This document shows, one piece after another, positions 25,653 to 38,439 of a stretch of DNA of 64,000 bases. A program made the position numbers and the translations under genes. The notes beneath the pieces are model-generated. The model searched no databases, had not been told where the DNA came from, and saw only the letters and a program-made list of their open reading frames with translations. The DNA is from Vanilla planifolia (lineage: Eukaryota > Streptophyta > Magnoliopsida > Asparagales > Orchidaceae), in NCBI GenBank assembly GCA_023846275.1, contig JAIUJO010000299.1, positions 201,001-265,000 of the forward strand. Direction: 5' to 3'. Every line of letters starts with the position of its first letter. Position 1 is the first letter of the stretch.

Positions 25653-27225
25653 GTCTCCCCCACTCACCACTCTTGCATGACTACTCTTGATTTTTTCAAT
25701 AACGAGCATGTGTTGTGGATTGATCAAGTAGATTAATTTAATTGTGATAAGTGCCATCATTGCAAAGAATTGGACTAGAATAGTCATTAAATCTTGCAAT
25801 GTGATACAATAGAAACTGTTAGAAGAAAAGGTTTCTATAGTTTTCATTTACATTAAACCAAAAGGTAACCATTGACATTATATTGATGTTAATCACAAAA
25901 ATTAGACAAGTCTCCAATTTTCTTAAGCAAAAAACAAAAAATACATCATTCCACAAGTTGGTGGTAGAAGTACAAGCTAATATATGAAGCCTTTGCCTTT
26001 AAAATAAGATGCAAGAATTGATGTAAAAAGAGGATTCAGATCTCCATAACTATACAAGCAACCCATACTCATAATTTTGAAATACCATGATGACTTATGG
26101 AATCACTCTTAGTATCTTAAGGTATGATAAGGAAAATGTAACTCAAGTCAAAATAAAATTTGGATAATGCAACAATGTTGTAAATATTTCCTTGCAAGGA
26201 CACAACCCTAAAATAAATCATATCAAAATACCAAGCTAGGTATGATAACATGACATAGTTTTTTAGTAAACAAATTATATTCACCAACTTCTTGAGCATT
26301 CCTGACTTCTCATTTTAGCTAAAACAGAACCACAAAATACAAGGGAGTTAATAATAGCACATTTAACATAATTTAGAAAACATTAATAGCGTTCAATTAT
26401 TATACACATCATATAGCTAAGAAAATTTTGTTTAAAATTTTTAATTGAAAAAAATGAATAAAATGTCACAATAACATCACCAAAACGTTATTCTCTTATA
26501 AGAAGATAACTTCTAGAACAAAGTAAAAAATCCAAATGAAATGAAGGTCAAGCTAAAGTATCATCATTATGAAATGCACAATTCTCTTGAAATATATTTA
26601 AAATAAAAAAATTTCATTTGTGCAGCAACCAACACCATCTCAATATAAACATGTGGTTAAGTTGTACTACAAGTTGGCAGTGCACTATTTTAAAGCTGAA
26701 AAAGAATTTGCAATATTATTTAAAAACATAGATATGTGGTTAAAGAATAAAAATGAAGGAAATTATAACGAGAGATACATCAAGACATATATAGAGGGAT
26801 TTAAGAACAAAACAGTGCTAAGCAAGTTCTACCCATAAGCCATTTGTGTGATTTCTACTTGTTGCCAACCATTGCTTCTACTCTCCATTATATCCATTGG
26901 AGTAAGCTAAAGATGTATGATGCCATTACCAAGTTTTACCACGCATTCCTCTCTTCCATAGTGTAGTAGATTCTCCAAATTATTTAACATGCTTTATTTA
27001 ATGTCAATTGTTTGATAGTTTAAGATCATATTTTGTGGTTTTACGTCTCTCTTCTTATTTATTTGTGTTGTTTCTATAATCAATTCACATTTGCACATAA
27101 TTTTTTTCTTTTTATATAATAAGTAAAAGAAAAAGTATCATTATCGACGTTATTTATGTTGAGTTTATTAAAGGTTACTAGTGACAACAACAAAAATTAT
27201 GCTTAGGAGAAATCACATAGATCTG

Positions 27226-27306
27226 ACAAATATTAATATTCAGCATTCAAATGATTAATTTTAATAAACTATTACAAATTTTAATATTCAGCATTCAAAT
27301 GATTAA
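27226..27306. repeat. 48-bp tandem duplication
   Basis: A 33-base sequence starting ACAAATATTAATATTCAGC at 27,226 is repeated at 27,274 with one mismatch, giving a period of 48. The high similarity shows it is much younger than the surrounding decayed elements. Confidence 0.95.
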
Positions 27307-27759
27307 AATGGATTCGAAACTTCAAAAAAGGAATTCTTTATTTAGTTATTAGATCTATATTCCTAGAACATATTTGACTAAATTAGTTCCTTAAAAACAA
27401 GTAGAACATATAAAATAAAAGGGGATTTAAATAAATAGGACAATTAATATATGTTAGAGACTTCAGTTAATTAAGTAGTTTTTCTAGCACTCGTGGCTCG
27501 AACTTGAGTCCAAGCATAAAGCCAAGCGTATAAACTCATAATTAAATGAGTATATTCATTAAACAATGCACCGACTACATCAAATAGAATAGCAACAAAA
27601 AAATAGACATCTTCACACTTCTCCTTAAATCAAACATTCTATTCAATTACCAATGTAACAGCATTGTCCAAGTTCATCTTTGGTCACGTCTTCTCATTTC
27701 TAAATATTCAATCTTCGTAGGAAGAAAACTTTAATACAATAATAATGATAAAACGATGT

Positions 27760-28122
27760 TCAATGAAACATTTTGATTGGTAAGAACCTACTCCTCGATA
27801 GTTTGATGACCAAAATTACTCCAGTTTCTTGTTCAGCTTGATTGTAATGATCTGGAGACATAAATTCCTTCAAATGACATGTTGTTGAAGCAATAATTTT
27901 GTTTGTAGGAATTAATTCTAATTCCATATAGTTATTTTGGAGAAATTTGGTGTTCACATCCTTAAAAATCATCAAAAAATTGACACCTTAGTACTTCCTC
28001 ACAATAGGGTATTAGAAACAACTTACAAAGGAGGCAATAGAAGGACAAACACCTTGCTATCACTATTTAAGAAAAGGACACCAAATTCAAGCAACTTTGA
28101 TGAAGATTGCTCCTCTTCCTAA
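27760..28122. other. short overlapping open frames, unrecognised
   Basis: A 71-codon minus frame (27,760-27,975, with a stretch EFMSPDHYNQAEQETGVI) and a 61-codon plus frame (27,937-28,122, ending in NSSNFDEDCSSS) meet here. Both have a more protein-like composition than most frames nearby. Neither matches a family I know. They could be fragments of an old mobile element or chance. Confidence 0.25.
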
Positions 28123-31100
28123 AAAGTAATAAAAACAATTATTTGCAAAACTTGTAGACATTTGAAGGAGAAAACGGAGAGAGAGGGTGTTTTTTGGGGT
28201 AATGTAGAATACATAACAAATTTAAGCTCTCTATTTTTATGGGTTTTCTTTCGACAAGTAACATTCAGCAAAGCATGTTGATCAGAAAGGAGAAGTCCTC
28301 AACCTTATCAGTGCCATCAGCAATCTTAGATAAACAGCTTACCAAACATAGTATATCCCCATTAAATGAAAACAAATTCATACATAGGATACCTGAATGC
28401 TAGCAGAATGCAAATTCTGGCCTCTCTTTAATTGGCTAAACAGTGTTAGCTTCCTCTTTTAACTTTGAGGGGAACTCTAGCAAGGACCTATTTTAGAAAG
28501 CACATAAAAATGTTGGGTTTGTTTGTTGTGGTTATTTCTATTTAAGAAAGGACAAAAATGTGTCTTTTAAATGAAATTTTAATTTTGTTTGATTAAATTT
28601 GGTTAAAAAATTATTCTTGTAATAAGTTTGAATATATTATGTGTAAAGATTAGACCTTTCTATAACATTTTTAAATGACATGAGAAAAAAGACAAATATG
28701 TCCATTTTTTATTACAAAAAAGAAATAACATTGACTCTAACACGAACTTTGATAAATATTTTGTAACAAGCATTGGGATTTGAGAATGTTTTTTACCATA
28801 CTTCACAAAGCATAAGCTAAAAAATCCATAGCTAAATGAACAAAATTGCTCCCCAAAATCATCTACAAAGATATTACACTAATGCCATCTATTATGTTTA
28901 AAATTCTTATAGTTTGATGAATAATTGCCACAATAAATGAATTTTATTGTGAAAAAAACATCCTATTAAAGATTTTAAGGTATGCATATATGATTGCCAT
29001 AAGAATATAATTTTATATCATCACAAAGGAAGACAGTTAAATTTATCATAAATATAATATATATTATGAAGAACAAGTGACTACACTTAGGAATATGAGT
29101 ACAAATAATTACATGTAAGAGAAGGTTGGCTAGTGTTTTAGTAATTGAGAATAAGATCAGAGAAAATTGGTTTTGATGGCTTGGTAATATTTAACCTTTT
29201 AGAAGATGTGCGATAAAAAGTTTTATATGAATAGAAAAATAGACAAACCAACCAAGAAATAAGAAAAAGATAATTTGAAAAGAGAAGTAGGCTGAAAAAT
29301 TACATTAAGGACTTGTAACCTAAAACAAAATGTTTTGGAGCATATTGGTTTACAAGTTTGGCTTAACTAGCTAGAAGATAACTACTCAAATTTCTTAGTC
29401 TTAAACTACACTATCTTATTGAGATCTACTTAACAAATATACAAACATCTAGGCCTGATATTACAATATCTGAATGATATTTAGTTGGAAACAACCATCA
29501 AAAATCTAGTTATAACATTTCAAAAATCTATGAGCTTAGTGGCTATGTTTGAAACCTAAAAAACATGAAATTTTGGCAAAATCTCAAAAGCCTACATACA
29601 ATCAATCATTTAAAGAAATGATGTCTCCTAAGCATCAACAAATCATGATTGAGTTGTATAACGTAAAACTATATATTGCTTTTGAACTTTAGAAACATGT
29701 ACACAGTTCTTCATTTTTCAATTATAATTTTTGATTGTTAATCATCATTGGAATTGAAATTAGAAGAAGAAGGAATGAGAATAGAACTCTATGTATTTGA
29801 AGGAATTTGCATAGCTAGTACATGAAGATGCTTAATGATTTTGGCTTCTATATAATCCAAGAGTTCGCTCAATAATAGTCTATTATAAATAAAGTCAAAT
29901 AAATAGAGGCTAATTTGGACTTACAAAATAAGATGCCACTAAAATTTATTTAATTTTATTTACTTTAATCAATATCAAAAATACTTAAATATAGATAAAA
30001 AAACATAAAAAGGTCATGTGATAATTAGCATTTTTTACAAATTAGTCTTTTTATTAGAAACAAAACTAGTCAATACCTGAAAACTAAGGCAAGGTCATAA
30101 AATATTGAAATTAGAGCCATACTTTCAACAATGCTTAGAGATGAATAAAGAGAAAACTAATGGATCCATCAGGTAATAACTAGATGTTTAGGCAGGAAAG
30201 TGACAGGGACTAACCCTGATTGAATCAGAATACAATTCACTTGTCATAGAGAAGAAAGCCAATTGCTTGATTGGTGCATGGAATTCAATCAAGGTATTGT
30301 TAATGGGGAAGTGGTGATCGAGTGGAACATTGGCTTGCAATGCTCATAGATAATCAACAGTCGTTATGAGGATTGCCTAAAAGAACTCCATATTGTTGTT
30401 ATAAGAGTTGCAATAGTCAATTCTAATTGTAGGGTTTAAACAAAACTAATTGGTACGCAATTAGGGATAAAGAAGTCTTGTTTTAAGAAAAGGGCATATT
30501 CTCCTTGTGCCCTTCAATCCTTCTATTTTTTTGATAGATAATGCTAGAAAGATATTCATGTAGTCTTTTAGAATTTCTTCGATGCTAGTCAAATCTTATC
30601 AAAGATTTAACTACACTTGAGGCAAAGGAAAATTGGTGAAACTGGATTTAAGAATTAATCCAAAAAGTTAATGGATGAATGATTTTTTTTATAAAAAATC
30701 TTAGACTAAGGAAAAAACAATCCCACAAGTCAAAAAAGTTAAAACGCATTATCTAAGTAGAAGTTTATGGTTTAGATAGCCTAAACCATTACAAGGGAAT
30801 AAGTAATGGTGTAAAATGTGTTAAGGTCTCTAATTAATCCCATGACCAACACAATCAATGTATATCTTAAATAAATTTAAATTAATAATGACATGGATAA
30901 ATTATTATAAGATTATTAGTGCTAGCTTAGTCCATTTAAGTTTATTTAGATCTTAATCGACAATTAAAATACTAAAATATAAAAATAAAGATCACAAATG
31001 GATAATTTTTCTATTCTAATCTAAAACATAGTATAGCCTCCCTTAAAATTTATAAGATTTTTAAAATGTCCATTAAATAATACAATTATCCCAACAAACA

Positions 31101-31998
31101 CACCCAAGGCTACGACCTCAAGTTCATAATGAGAAGTAAACTGATCAATAAAACTGTTGACATAAAGCATATATATTAGTAACTCATACAGTGGAAATTA
31201 GAAACAATATAGGTAGTAGAACATTACTAAAGAATGAAGCTACATGACATGTAAGAAGCAAAGTTGAAATGATATTACCATGAGCTAATGACAAAATAAA
31301 ATATCAAAAGGGCATTTGGTTAAACTATAATGCATACACTATATTATTATTTAAATATATTAGGATACATCTTTAAATAATTTTATTTAAAGTTGTAATT
31401 GTCTTTTGCAAATATAATTGAAATCTAGATGACGAACAACTTTATATTAATAATAAGAATAGTAGATTATTTTGATAACATTTAGTCAAATAATAAAAAA
31501 ATATTGATAAATTTTAGGTAACATTAACATCTATATAATACTATGATTTAAATGTCAAGCCTATCTAAATAATACTTAACCAAATATGTCCTAAAATTAT
31601 TGTGTGTTTCACAGTCATACTATTTCAACGTATGGCACCTGATGCACAATTAAAAGCAACCTAAGGTAAACTCAGCACACACTTTTCTTATCAAGTACAT
31701 GACAACAATAAACCAAATTAGTTGCAATGGACTAGTTATTTCCAAGAAACAGATCATACATTACATGGAAGCACAAATTGATATTTAAAAAAATCTCTCC
31801 TATATTCTCGTGTTCTTATATGAGAAATGCAAGGCATATCTTTTTCATACAAAGTAGGGGAACTGAGAGGATTTCAAAGAATTATAAGGATTTTCTGCAT
31901 AATATTAAAAATATTACAATCTAGAATAAATAGATGATAAAGAAGACAACTTAAATAAAGGCTAAAATAATTGTAATAGATGCATCAACAAGCATTAC

Positions 31999-32050
31999 CT
32001 CATTTGACATTTTCTTTTGAAAAGTCTCAAGACACCTGGTCACTTGCCTC
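31999..32050 (-). pseudogene. candidate small exon in the long intron
   Basis: A 52-base segment is bordered by an acceptor (TATGCAAG) and a donor (GTAATG) and reads RQVTRCLETFQKKMSNE without stops. It lies where tail exons of the kinesin are expected. It cannot be placed on the family sequence, so chance splice-like borders are a real alternative. Confidence 0.25.
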
Positions 32051-33502
32051 CTTGCATATAACAAAAAAACATTAATTAATTAATGATGATAATAATAATA
32101 ATATATCCTTAAAGATAAAATATTACAATGCAAAATAAATATGAGGAAATAAAAAAAAGTCGAAATATAAAGCCATGTTCTTATAGGTGCATGATAAGCT
32201 TAGAAATTGTAAACAACAAAAAAATTATTGGATGATTAGAGGATTAAACAAAAAGGTAAATAAATAAATTAAAATTGAAATGTTTATACATAGCCAACAA
32301 TTCAACAATCACTAACAATGCAAAGAACTAAAACAATTGCAAGGAAAAAAAAGGTGAACCTTCACATTTGTTTGAGATAAATGTTAACTATGTAATATTC
32401 TCATAACTAAGGAGTGAGATTGATGAGGAGGAATACAAGCCAAAGAAAGCTAATGAGGGCCATAAAATGTTTCAAAACAACTAAAGATGAACTCAAGCAA
32501 TCCAAAGATGTTTGCTAAACGATACCAACAGCAAAATGATTGGTTCATTTTTGAAAACTTTCCTTCTACTTTGCTTTTCGAAATTTTGAACTAACAAATA
32601 TTCTACAACTCCATGGTCAACAATGCTTTTATAACCATAAAAAATTTTGAAGTAATTTGTTTTGAAGAACGATAAAGGCTATACTCACGTTGAATCTTCA
32701 ACCTCCTATTAGAAAAATAGGGTCAACTCCAAATGAACTGCAACTCATTGGAAATTTGCCAACCTTTTTAAGAGGCAATAACATCAAACATTTTGAAAAA
32801 AGACATTAAACATAGCACAGCTCTAGAAAATGAAGTACAAGCCACTTCTTTGCCTTCATAAAATTCTTCTTTGTAGGTCTTCTCAAGAATCAATAATAAA
32901 GCTAGTATCATATCTGAAAAGCCAATCTTGTTTGACCATGACCATAAAGGACTATAAAACATTTCATGTTGCATATGTGACAAGGCTACTACCAAATGTT
33001 TCCAACACAACTCCTAAACTAGTAGATTAAAGCCATTCCAATGCCATCCCATTTAGTCTCGAAGATGTTGATGACCAGTTAATTTAATAATGAGATGTTC
33101 CATATACCATAAAGAATAAAATACAAGTATTTATAAGATTTAAAGAAGTAAAAATGAAACATAAACTCTAGGAATATTCAAAAAGTCAGTCAATAAGCCA
33201 TACAAATAACCTATTAAAAACATTATCTCAATTAAAAAAATTATAATATACTATGAATTCCTTTAGCCATTATAAGATACTAGAAGACAAATTAACTGTT
33301 AGGGAAAATTAGATGCTATAGCCCAAAAGGTTTTTGCAGGGTTATCATAAGCAAGATTATAAATTAAAGGAAATTAGCAACTAGCAACAAAAAGTTTATT
33401 TAACCATTACATAAACAATGAAAAAAATACTTAGATTGCCAATCAACCAAAGGAAAAAGAACAAACCTTCAATGAATAATGTTTTTCAACCCTTTAAAAA
33501 CT

Positions 33503-33625
33503 TAATAATAGTGCACTGAAATTCTCAATCTTCCTTTCTTGTTCCAATAATCTTATCACTCGAGAAGCTTTTGCTTTCTTTTCCTCCTCCAACTCCAAAG
33601 ATATTCTCTCCTTCTCAAGCCCACT
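33503..33625 (-). pseudogene. kinesin coiled-coil exon (ELEEEKKA block)
   Basis: After a GTTATAG acceptor the open frame reads SGLEKERISLELEEEKKAKA and continues to LLEQERKIENFSALLLS. It corresponds to the block following 'RNTLLQ' in KIN-7O-type kinesins ('SELERERIALELEEEKKAQ...QxKKIxNLSSxVLxS'). The whole exon is free of stops; the frame closes just past the expected exon end. Charged heptad-like spacing indicates a coiled coil. Confidence 0.82.
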
Positions 33626-33718
33626 CTATAACACAAAAATTGAGTGCAATCATGTGGAATAGTGTCTCAGATAATTTAATGTCAAATTGAAAACTAACTG
33701 TAGAGTCATATAGTGAAG

Positions 33719-33776
33719 CTATAATAAATTATTGTGTAGATTAAGAATTTCTTCTTCAAGGTGTTGAGAGTGACAA
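33719..33776 (-). pseudogene. kinesin neck coiled-coil exon
   Basis: After a TTGTACAG acceptor the frame reads CHSQHLEEEILNLHNNLL, close to 'SHSEHxEEEILNLRNTLLQ' of KIN-7O-type kinesins. The codon for the final glutamine reads TAG, as a C-to-T change of CAG would give, and no GT donor follows. That suggests decay. Confidence 0.78.
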
Positions 33777-33867
33777 CTGTACAACATATGTGCATTAAAA
33801 GATCACCGTTATGGTCATTGGGTTAAAAAAGAACATAGATGTCTTTAGAGTAAAAAAGAAGCACCAC

Positions 33868-33940
33868 CTACTTTGCCTAAGGTTCCTCTGTTTCCCTTTT
33901 TTGCCGCTTCATGAGCACAACATTAGTCACAATCATTTTG
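33868..33940 (-). pseudogene. kinesin neck exon (LTDAALLKRQ block)
   Basis: The frame reads VTNVVLMKRQKRETEE, matching the KIN-7 neck signature 'LTDAALLKRQKKEIEELRAK', which directly follows the FASRA/VNE block in the family. The acceptor (TTTGAG) and donor (GTGGTG) are plausible. An in-frame TAG replaces part of 'ELRAK'; it looks like a one-base insertion followed by a one-base loss, so the frame is restored three codons later. Confidence 0.8.
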
Positions 33941-34073
33941 CTCAAAGAAACATTAGTTTAAAAAGTTAAAATGATATGAAAATAACTAAAAGTAGTCAAT
34001 TAAAATAAAATAAAAAGAAATAAAAAGACAATTATAGTCTGCTTAATTGAAAGTTGTTTTATAGGACCAATAA

Positions 34074-34172
34074 CTTGTAGATGATGTGCAACTCATTCAC
34101 AATTGCATAATTTTTTACTTGAAGAGCTCTACTTGCAAACAAGAGACTACTTTTTGTCTCTTCTTGATGTAT
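34074..34172 (-). pseudogene. kinesin motor C-terminal exon
   Basis: After an acceptor (polypyrimidine run ending GTAG) the frame reads IHQEETKSSLLFASRAL then QVKNYAIVNE. This matches the highly conserved end of kinesin motor domains, 'ETxxTLxFASRAxxVxNxxxVNE', and is the strongest anchor for calling the locus a kinesin. The 3' exon edge is unclear because the usual donor is not evident. Confidence 0.82.
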
Positions 34173-34574
34173 CTACCACAAAAAAAAATATGATAAATAA
34201 CCTACATTAATCAGCTAATATTTGGCAAATATTCCACCTAAACAACTAAAAGATCTATTGGAAGTTGCATAACATTAATATTAGGACAAGCCAACTGAAA
34301 AATGATATGTCGTCATTACAAAATTATTTATGGAGTTCTTTTTGCTAAATTTAGACCAAAAACAATAAGGCCCACCACTACACTATAAGTCCTATATAAC
34401 TGGCCATATTTGAAAGAATAACATGTTTGTAAGAGGTCATTGTAAAGCATACAATAGTAACTATTCAAGGGATTAAGAATGTGAGATAAAATATGAAAAA
34501 CCTTAAAGTAATGTACATCAAACTATATAGGTTGCCAAGTGATTTGTTTGTTAATAGCAAGAAGCATTACTACC

Positions 34575-34690
34575 TTCATCTAAAACCTTTAAAAAGGGCT
34601 TCAGGTCAACATTACTCTTAAGAAATTGAAGTAATCTGATATTTACAAGTTCAATACAATGCTCAAAATCCATCATAGCAAAGTTTGTTG
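34575..34690 (-). pseudogene. possible kinesin motor exon (KxLSEG end)
   Basis: The minus-strand reading ends FLKVLDEG directly before a good donor (GTAGTA). In plant KIN-7 motors the stretch 'INKSLMxLGxVIKKLSEG' commonly meets an exon boundary at this point, and AAGAGTAATGTTGACC resembles the DNA for 'KSLMT'. The upstream part is too diverged to be sure, and the expected next exon ('HVPYRDSKLTRxLQ') was not found. This is a weak call. Confidence 0.35.
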
Positions 34691-35084
34691 TTGTTTTATC
34701 AACTACTTTAAACAAAAATAGTAGTTATGTGCCACTACTAAGTTTGTGTAAACACTTTTTCTATTTCTAAACTAACCTTTACTAATAGTAACAAAAACCT
34801 CTATTGTCTATATAATTGTGCAAGTATTTTCATAAAGAAAAAGATAATTTAAAACAAAAAAATTAAAAACTACATTGTATATTGATGAACCTTGTGCTTT
34901 TTGAGTATTTTGAAAGCACAAATTTGTTCACAAATATGGCTAAATTAATGAATCCCTAGGCAACTTTGATAGAACACATTTGTGACTTTGATGGTGCAAC
35001 TTAGACGACATTGGAACATTGAGTAGTGTTATGGATTGCAAAAGCTTGTATTATGACAAGTATTTCTCGCTCTTTTAGTGTTAG

Positions 35085-35335
35085 TTTTTTTAGCATGCTC
35101 TTAGACTACTTGGCCATCAGAAGGAGCTCCCATGGTGAGTCAATGATGGTTGCCTTCTCAAAATTGCTCTTCAACCAAGGTGTTAGAGGAGCCAGGGACT
35201 ACTTCTTTAATCTAAATAAAACCAGCATCTTCGTATAACGAGGAACCTAAAGTGGTGTTTGAAAAAGATGGGATAAAGAAGAAAGTTGCACCATTCAAAT
35301 TAACATTAATTGGGACATTCTCCCTGGGTCATCCA
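35085..35335 (-). pseudogene. L1 C-terminal RNase H remnant
   Basis: The minus frame reads NVPINVNLNGA, where family members have 'PxNxxKxNxDGA', then a segment with VVPGSSNTLVEEQF and EGNHH, corresponding to '...xNxxAExxALLEGLxxA'. The first catalytic aspartate appears as N. Two stops interrupt the frame. Confidence 0.62.
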
Positions 35336-36949
35336 AGCATATAAACAGTATGACTGGAATTCAAGAAAATTATGTTTAATGCATTATTCTCAGTGGGGTT
35401 TCCAGATCACCAACACATTCTTACTCGATTCTCACTGGAAGAGGATTAGTTTCACTACTAACTGCATAGAATGTAAACTATTATCGAGCTTCAAATATGA
35501 GTGTTTAAATGGCTTTGAGATTTTCAACATAATTCAAAACACTTTTTGAGCTCTTGTTTTGATCTCTTTCAAGTATTTTCCTAGTGACATCTTGTCTACT
35601 TAAAATCCTATATTCTCTCAAAAATATATCAAATGTAAGCAACGCAAATGAAGAATTAAAACATATATTAAATTGTGAGTGTCTCAAAAAAGTGCCAAAA
35701 AACCCGTGTTCTGATTTATATTTGAGTATATAGTAGCGTAGGTATCGTTATGAGGAATCTACCGACATGCAGTTTGCAGTTTTAAGAGGTGAATTGAATT
35801 TTCTTTGAATTTACAAATAAATATTAATAAAAAGAAATCATTTTAGCCCACTTCACTTTTCCCATGCCAAATACTTAATGCATATGTTTGAAAAACTTTG
35901 GGAGAGAAGAATGTGAGCATAAGCACAAAGAGAGAAAGAGAAGAGATGAAGAGGAAGAAGGAAAGAAAACAATATTTTCAATTTTTTTCAATATAACATA
36001 GAAAGATAAAGATTTGGCCACACTCTTTCTTAAAACATGCATTAATTAATTTGAAGGTCAAAGAAAGGGATGCATATAAGTTTCCTGAGAAGTTGAAATT
36101 ACTACAGATCATTACAATTTTTTAGTGTAATTATCGAATAAGACAATCATTTACATCGTACTGGTATGATCCTAGCAGTTGGAGTTTGGAAGCTCTTTGG
36201 CTTAAATGTGAAAAGGGAAAATGACTAAAATTGTATTGGTTTGATCAAATGAACATATAATATGACGGTTTACTAAAAAATCCATTGGATTTCAAAATTT
36301 TGAGAGCTCAAGTCAATTTGATAATTTAAGGTTATCATATTAGTACAATAAAGTGATCATACCAATAAGACACATGAGTAGATGTTAACAATTGTACTAA
36401 TGAAAAATGAAAACAAACGAATATAATAAGCTATGTACCACTTAATCAAGAGATCATCTTCTCTAATTGCTCATCAAATCGTCTTTACATATATGAGTAT
36501 GAATTGTATTAGAACAACGTATATATAGAACCAATACACCAATGCATTGCTATGTTTATCATGCTTTATATTTGTATGATGCTATTATTGGTCTACTACA
36601 ATCAAAATTATGGTGTTGTGCATATATGTTATGGATGCTACAACTACAAAAGGTGAGTTGGACAAACATAACTACTTGTCAGAGATTTCTTATCATCTAA
36701 CAAATATGAGGATTCAACCAGGCCAATACAATCAGTTCCTTGATTTCTTAATAGAAATCGATTGTACGGTATGTTGTCCAACTAATATATCAGGCATGGG
36801 TTATGCAGTATGATATTACATATTGTACCTTATAATAGCATTCACAAATGTTTTTCCCAATGAAAATATATTCATCAATAAAGACAAAGACAAGAAAAGT
36901 TATGTAAGTGTCTCTACTTTGAAGAGAGCTAAATCTATTCTCCCCAAAT

Positions 36950-37520
36950 GTGTCATCAAGAGTACATAAACAGCACATTAGAAGGCATAGACAATGATAC
37001 TAAAGACAAAAAGAGGAATATGACAACAATGTAAAGCCCTCTAGGCTTACTAAATAACCCAAAAATAGAAACATATATTAGAGATGCACATGTTCATCGA
37101 AGCAAGAAGCTTGGAGAAAAACTTATAATTTGTAGTCTTTAGCAAAGAAAGAGTTGTTATTTTTTATTGAGCCAAAAGCCTTGGATATATCAATATTTAT
37201 AAAAAGACCATTTTAGGTTATATGGCATTCTAAGCAAGTTTTATAACCAACTTCATGTTATCATGAAGGTATTACCTTGGATAATGTTGGGAATGATGGG
37301 GAGGAATCTATTAGGAAAAATTTTTGTGATGAACTTATAAATAAAATACTAAATAGAGATTGGCCTATCCTCTAAGATTGAATGGACAATAATTGCCTTT
37401 TGCAATAAGCATGATATCTATAACAAAACTGTTGGTGCAAACCTTGTTGTAGTGAACGCTTAAGTGACAATTATAATGAAATTCCTCCAAATGATATTCG
37501 AACAATCCAAGAAGAACTCA
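36950..37520 (-). pseudogene. L1 reverse transcriptase remnant
   Basis: In order on the minus strand: EEFHYNCHLSV then NSFVIDIMLIAKG (family 'EFxxNGxL...NxTFIxLIPKK'), DRPISI followed by YKFITKIFPNRFLPIIPNII (family 'DFRPISLxxxxYKIIxKxLxxRLxxxLPxII'), then FINIDISKAFGSI, which holds the first catalytic aspartate block ('LKLDxSKAFDxV'), and a diverged 'RQGDPLSPxLF' region. The FADD block was not located. Confidence 0.8.
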
Positions 37521-38439
37521 ACAATGAACCCAATTGAATAGAATACCTCAAATTAAAAAATGAATTAATAGCTTAAATAATCCCATGAAGATCAATGTTT
37601 TTAAAGCCTATTGATCTGAAGTCATCAGCCCAATTAAGCAAGAAGGGTAAATTAGAGCCCAAAGTAGTCTATGAAGATGTCAACAACAAAGGGTTTTATT
37701 CAATCATGAAGATACCAACAAAAATAGTCATTCTAAGAGAATTAGATTCCTTCCTACTTTTTAATCACCATAAAAAAGGTTGAACTTGTTTTCTTCAACA
37801 TACAACCAACAAAACTTAGCATTTTGAGCAATCCACAAGAGATAAACTTCCTACAGCTAAGAAAATCAAGTTCACTTTGATTTTCCTTATAAAGAAACCA
37901 ATCATACAAGGAGAAGATGCTCTTGTGGAAAAGAAAAAATCAATCTTTTGTTCAAGGGATCTAGACCACTTTTAGAACTTGCAAAATAATTTGATCCACT
38001 AGAGCTTGGATAAGTAATGTTGAGGGCCATATCAAGTTGTAAAATACCTTGGTACTCCATAATAAGTTTAAATTTCAATAGTTAGTACAAAAGTTGTTGA
38101 ACTTTAAGAAGATTCCCCTTGGATTTAGAAAAGGGAATGTTTCAAGTTAATTAATTAGAGAAGGGGTTTAAGAAGAACCACATAAAGGAATTTGGGAAGA
38201 CCATCATTAATCCTCATTGGACATTAGCCAAAGAAAGCTTAAAATGGATTGGATTTCTTAAACAATTGTTGAACAAAATAAAGATAGGGCCCAAGCACGA
38301 AACATCATCCACCATAATATTTATAAGAAGAATTACTACATTTCTCATTTGCTTCCTTCACATTAGCTCCAATTAAAAGGGATAAAGACTGTAAATCATA
38401 CGAAGAGATTTCTTAAAGTCCAGATTGCTGTAAGCATAA

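Larger units (their letters stand above)
22617..33502 (-). other. long candidate intron of the kinesin remnant
   Basis: Apart from the small candidate exon at 31,999-32,050, no kinesin coding block was found across almost 11 kb. It contains a 234-bp tandem duplication (23.9-24.35 kb), a CT tract, a 48-bp tandem duplication (27.2 kb) and a few short open frames of unknown origin. Introns of this size are typical of gymnosperm genomes. Confidence 0.5.
20121..34690 (-). pseudogene. kinesin (KIN-7/CENP-E-like) gene remnant with long introns
   Basis: Exon-like blocks on the minus strand read, from 34.7 kb down to 20.1 kb, as the last part of a kinesin motor, the neck and the coiled-coil tail of a plant kinesin. 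Intact relatives are microtubule motors; CENP-E-like members act in cell division. Blocks run in the correct order and most are bordered by plausible AG and GT splice sites. Introns are kept, so this is not a processed copy. A candidate intron of about 10.9 kb separates the neck exons from the tail exons, and the several hundred tail residues expected there were not found. Evidence against function: in-frame stops in several blocks, a missing donor after the block at 33,719, and failure to find the exon carrying the last motor helices. The rest of the motor would lie beyond 34.7 kb and was not found either. A diverged but working gene cannot be excluded. Confidence 0.72.

Noticed and set aside
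27485-27535. tRNA-like phrase GGCTCGAACTTGAGTCC
   Set aside because: It resembles a tRNA T-arm region, but no acceptor or anticodon stem can be folded around it.
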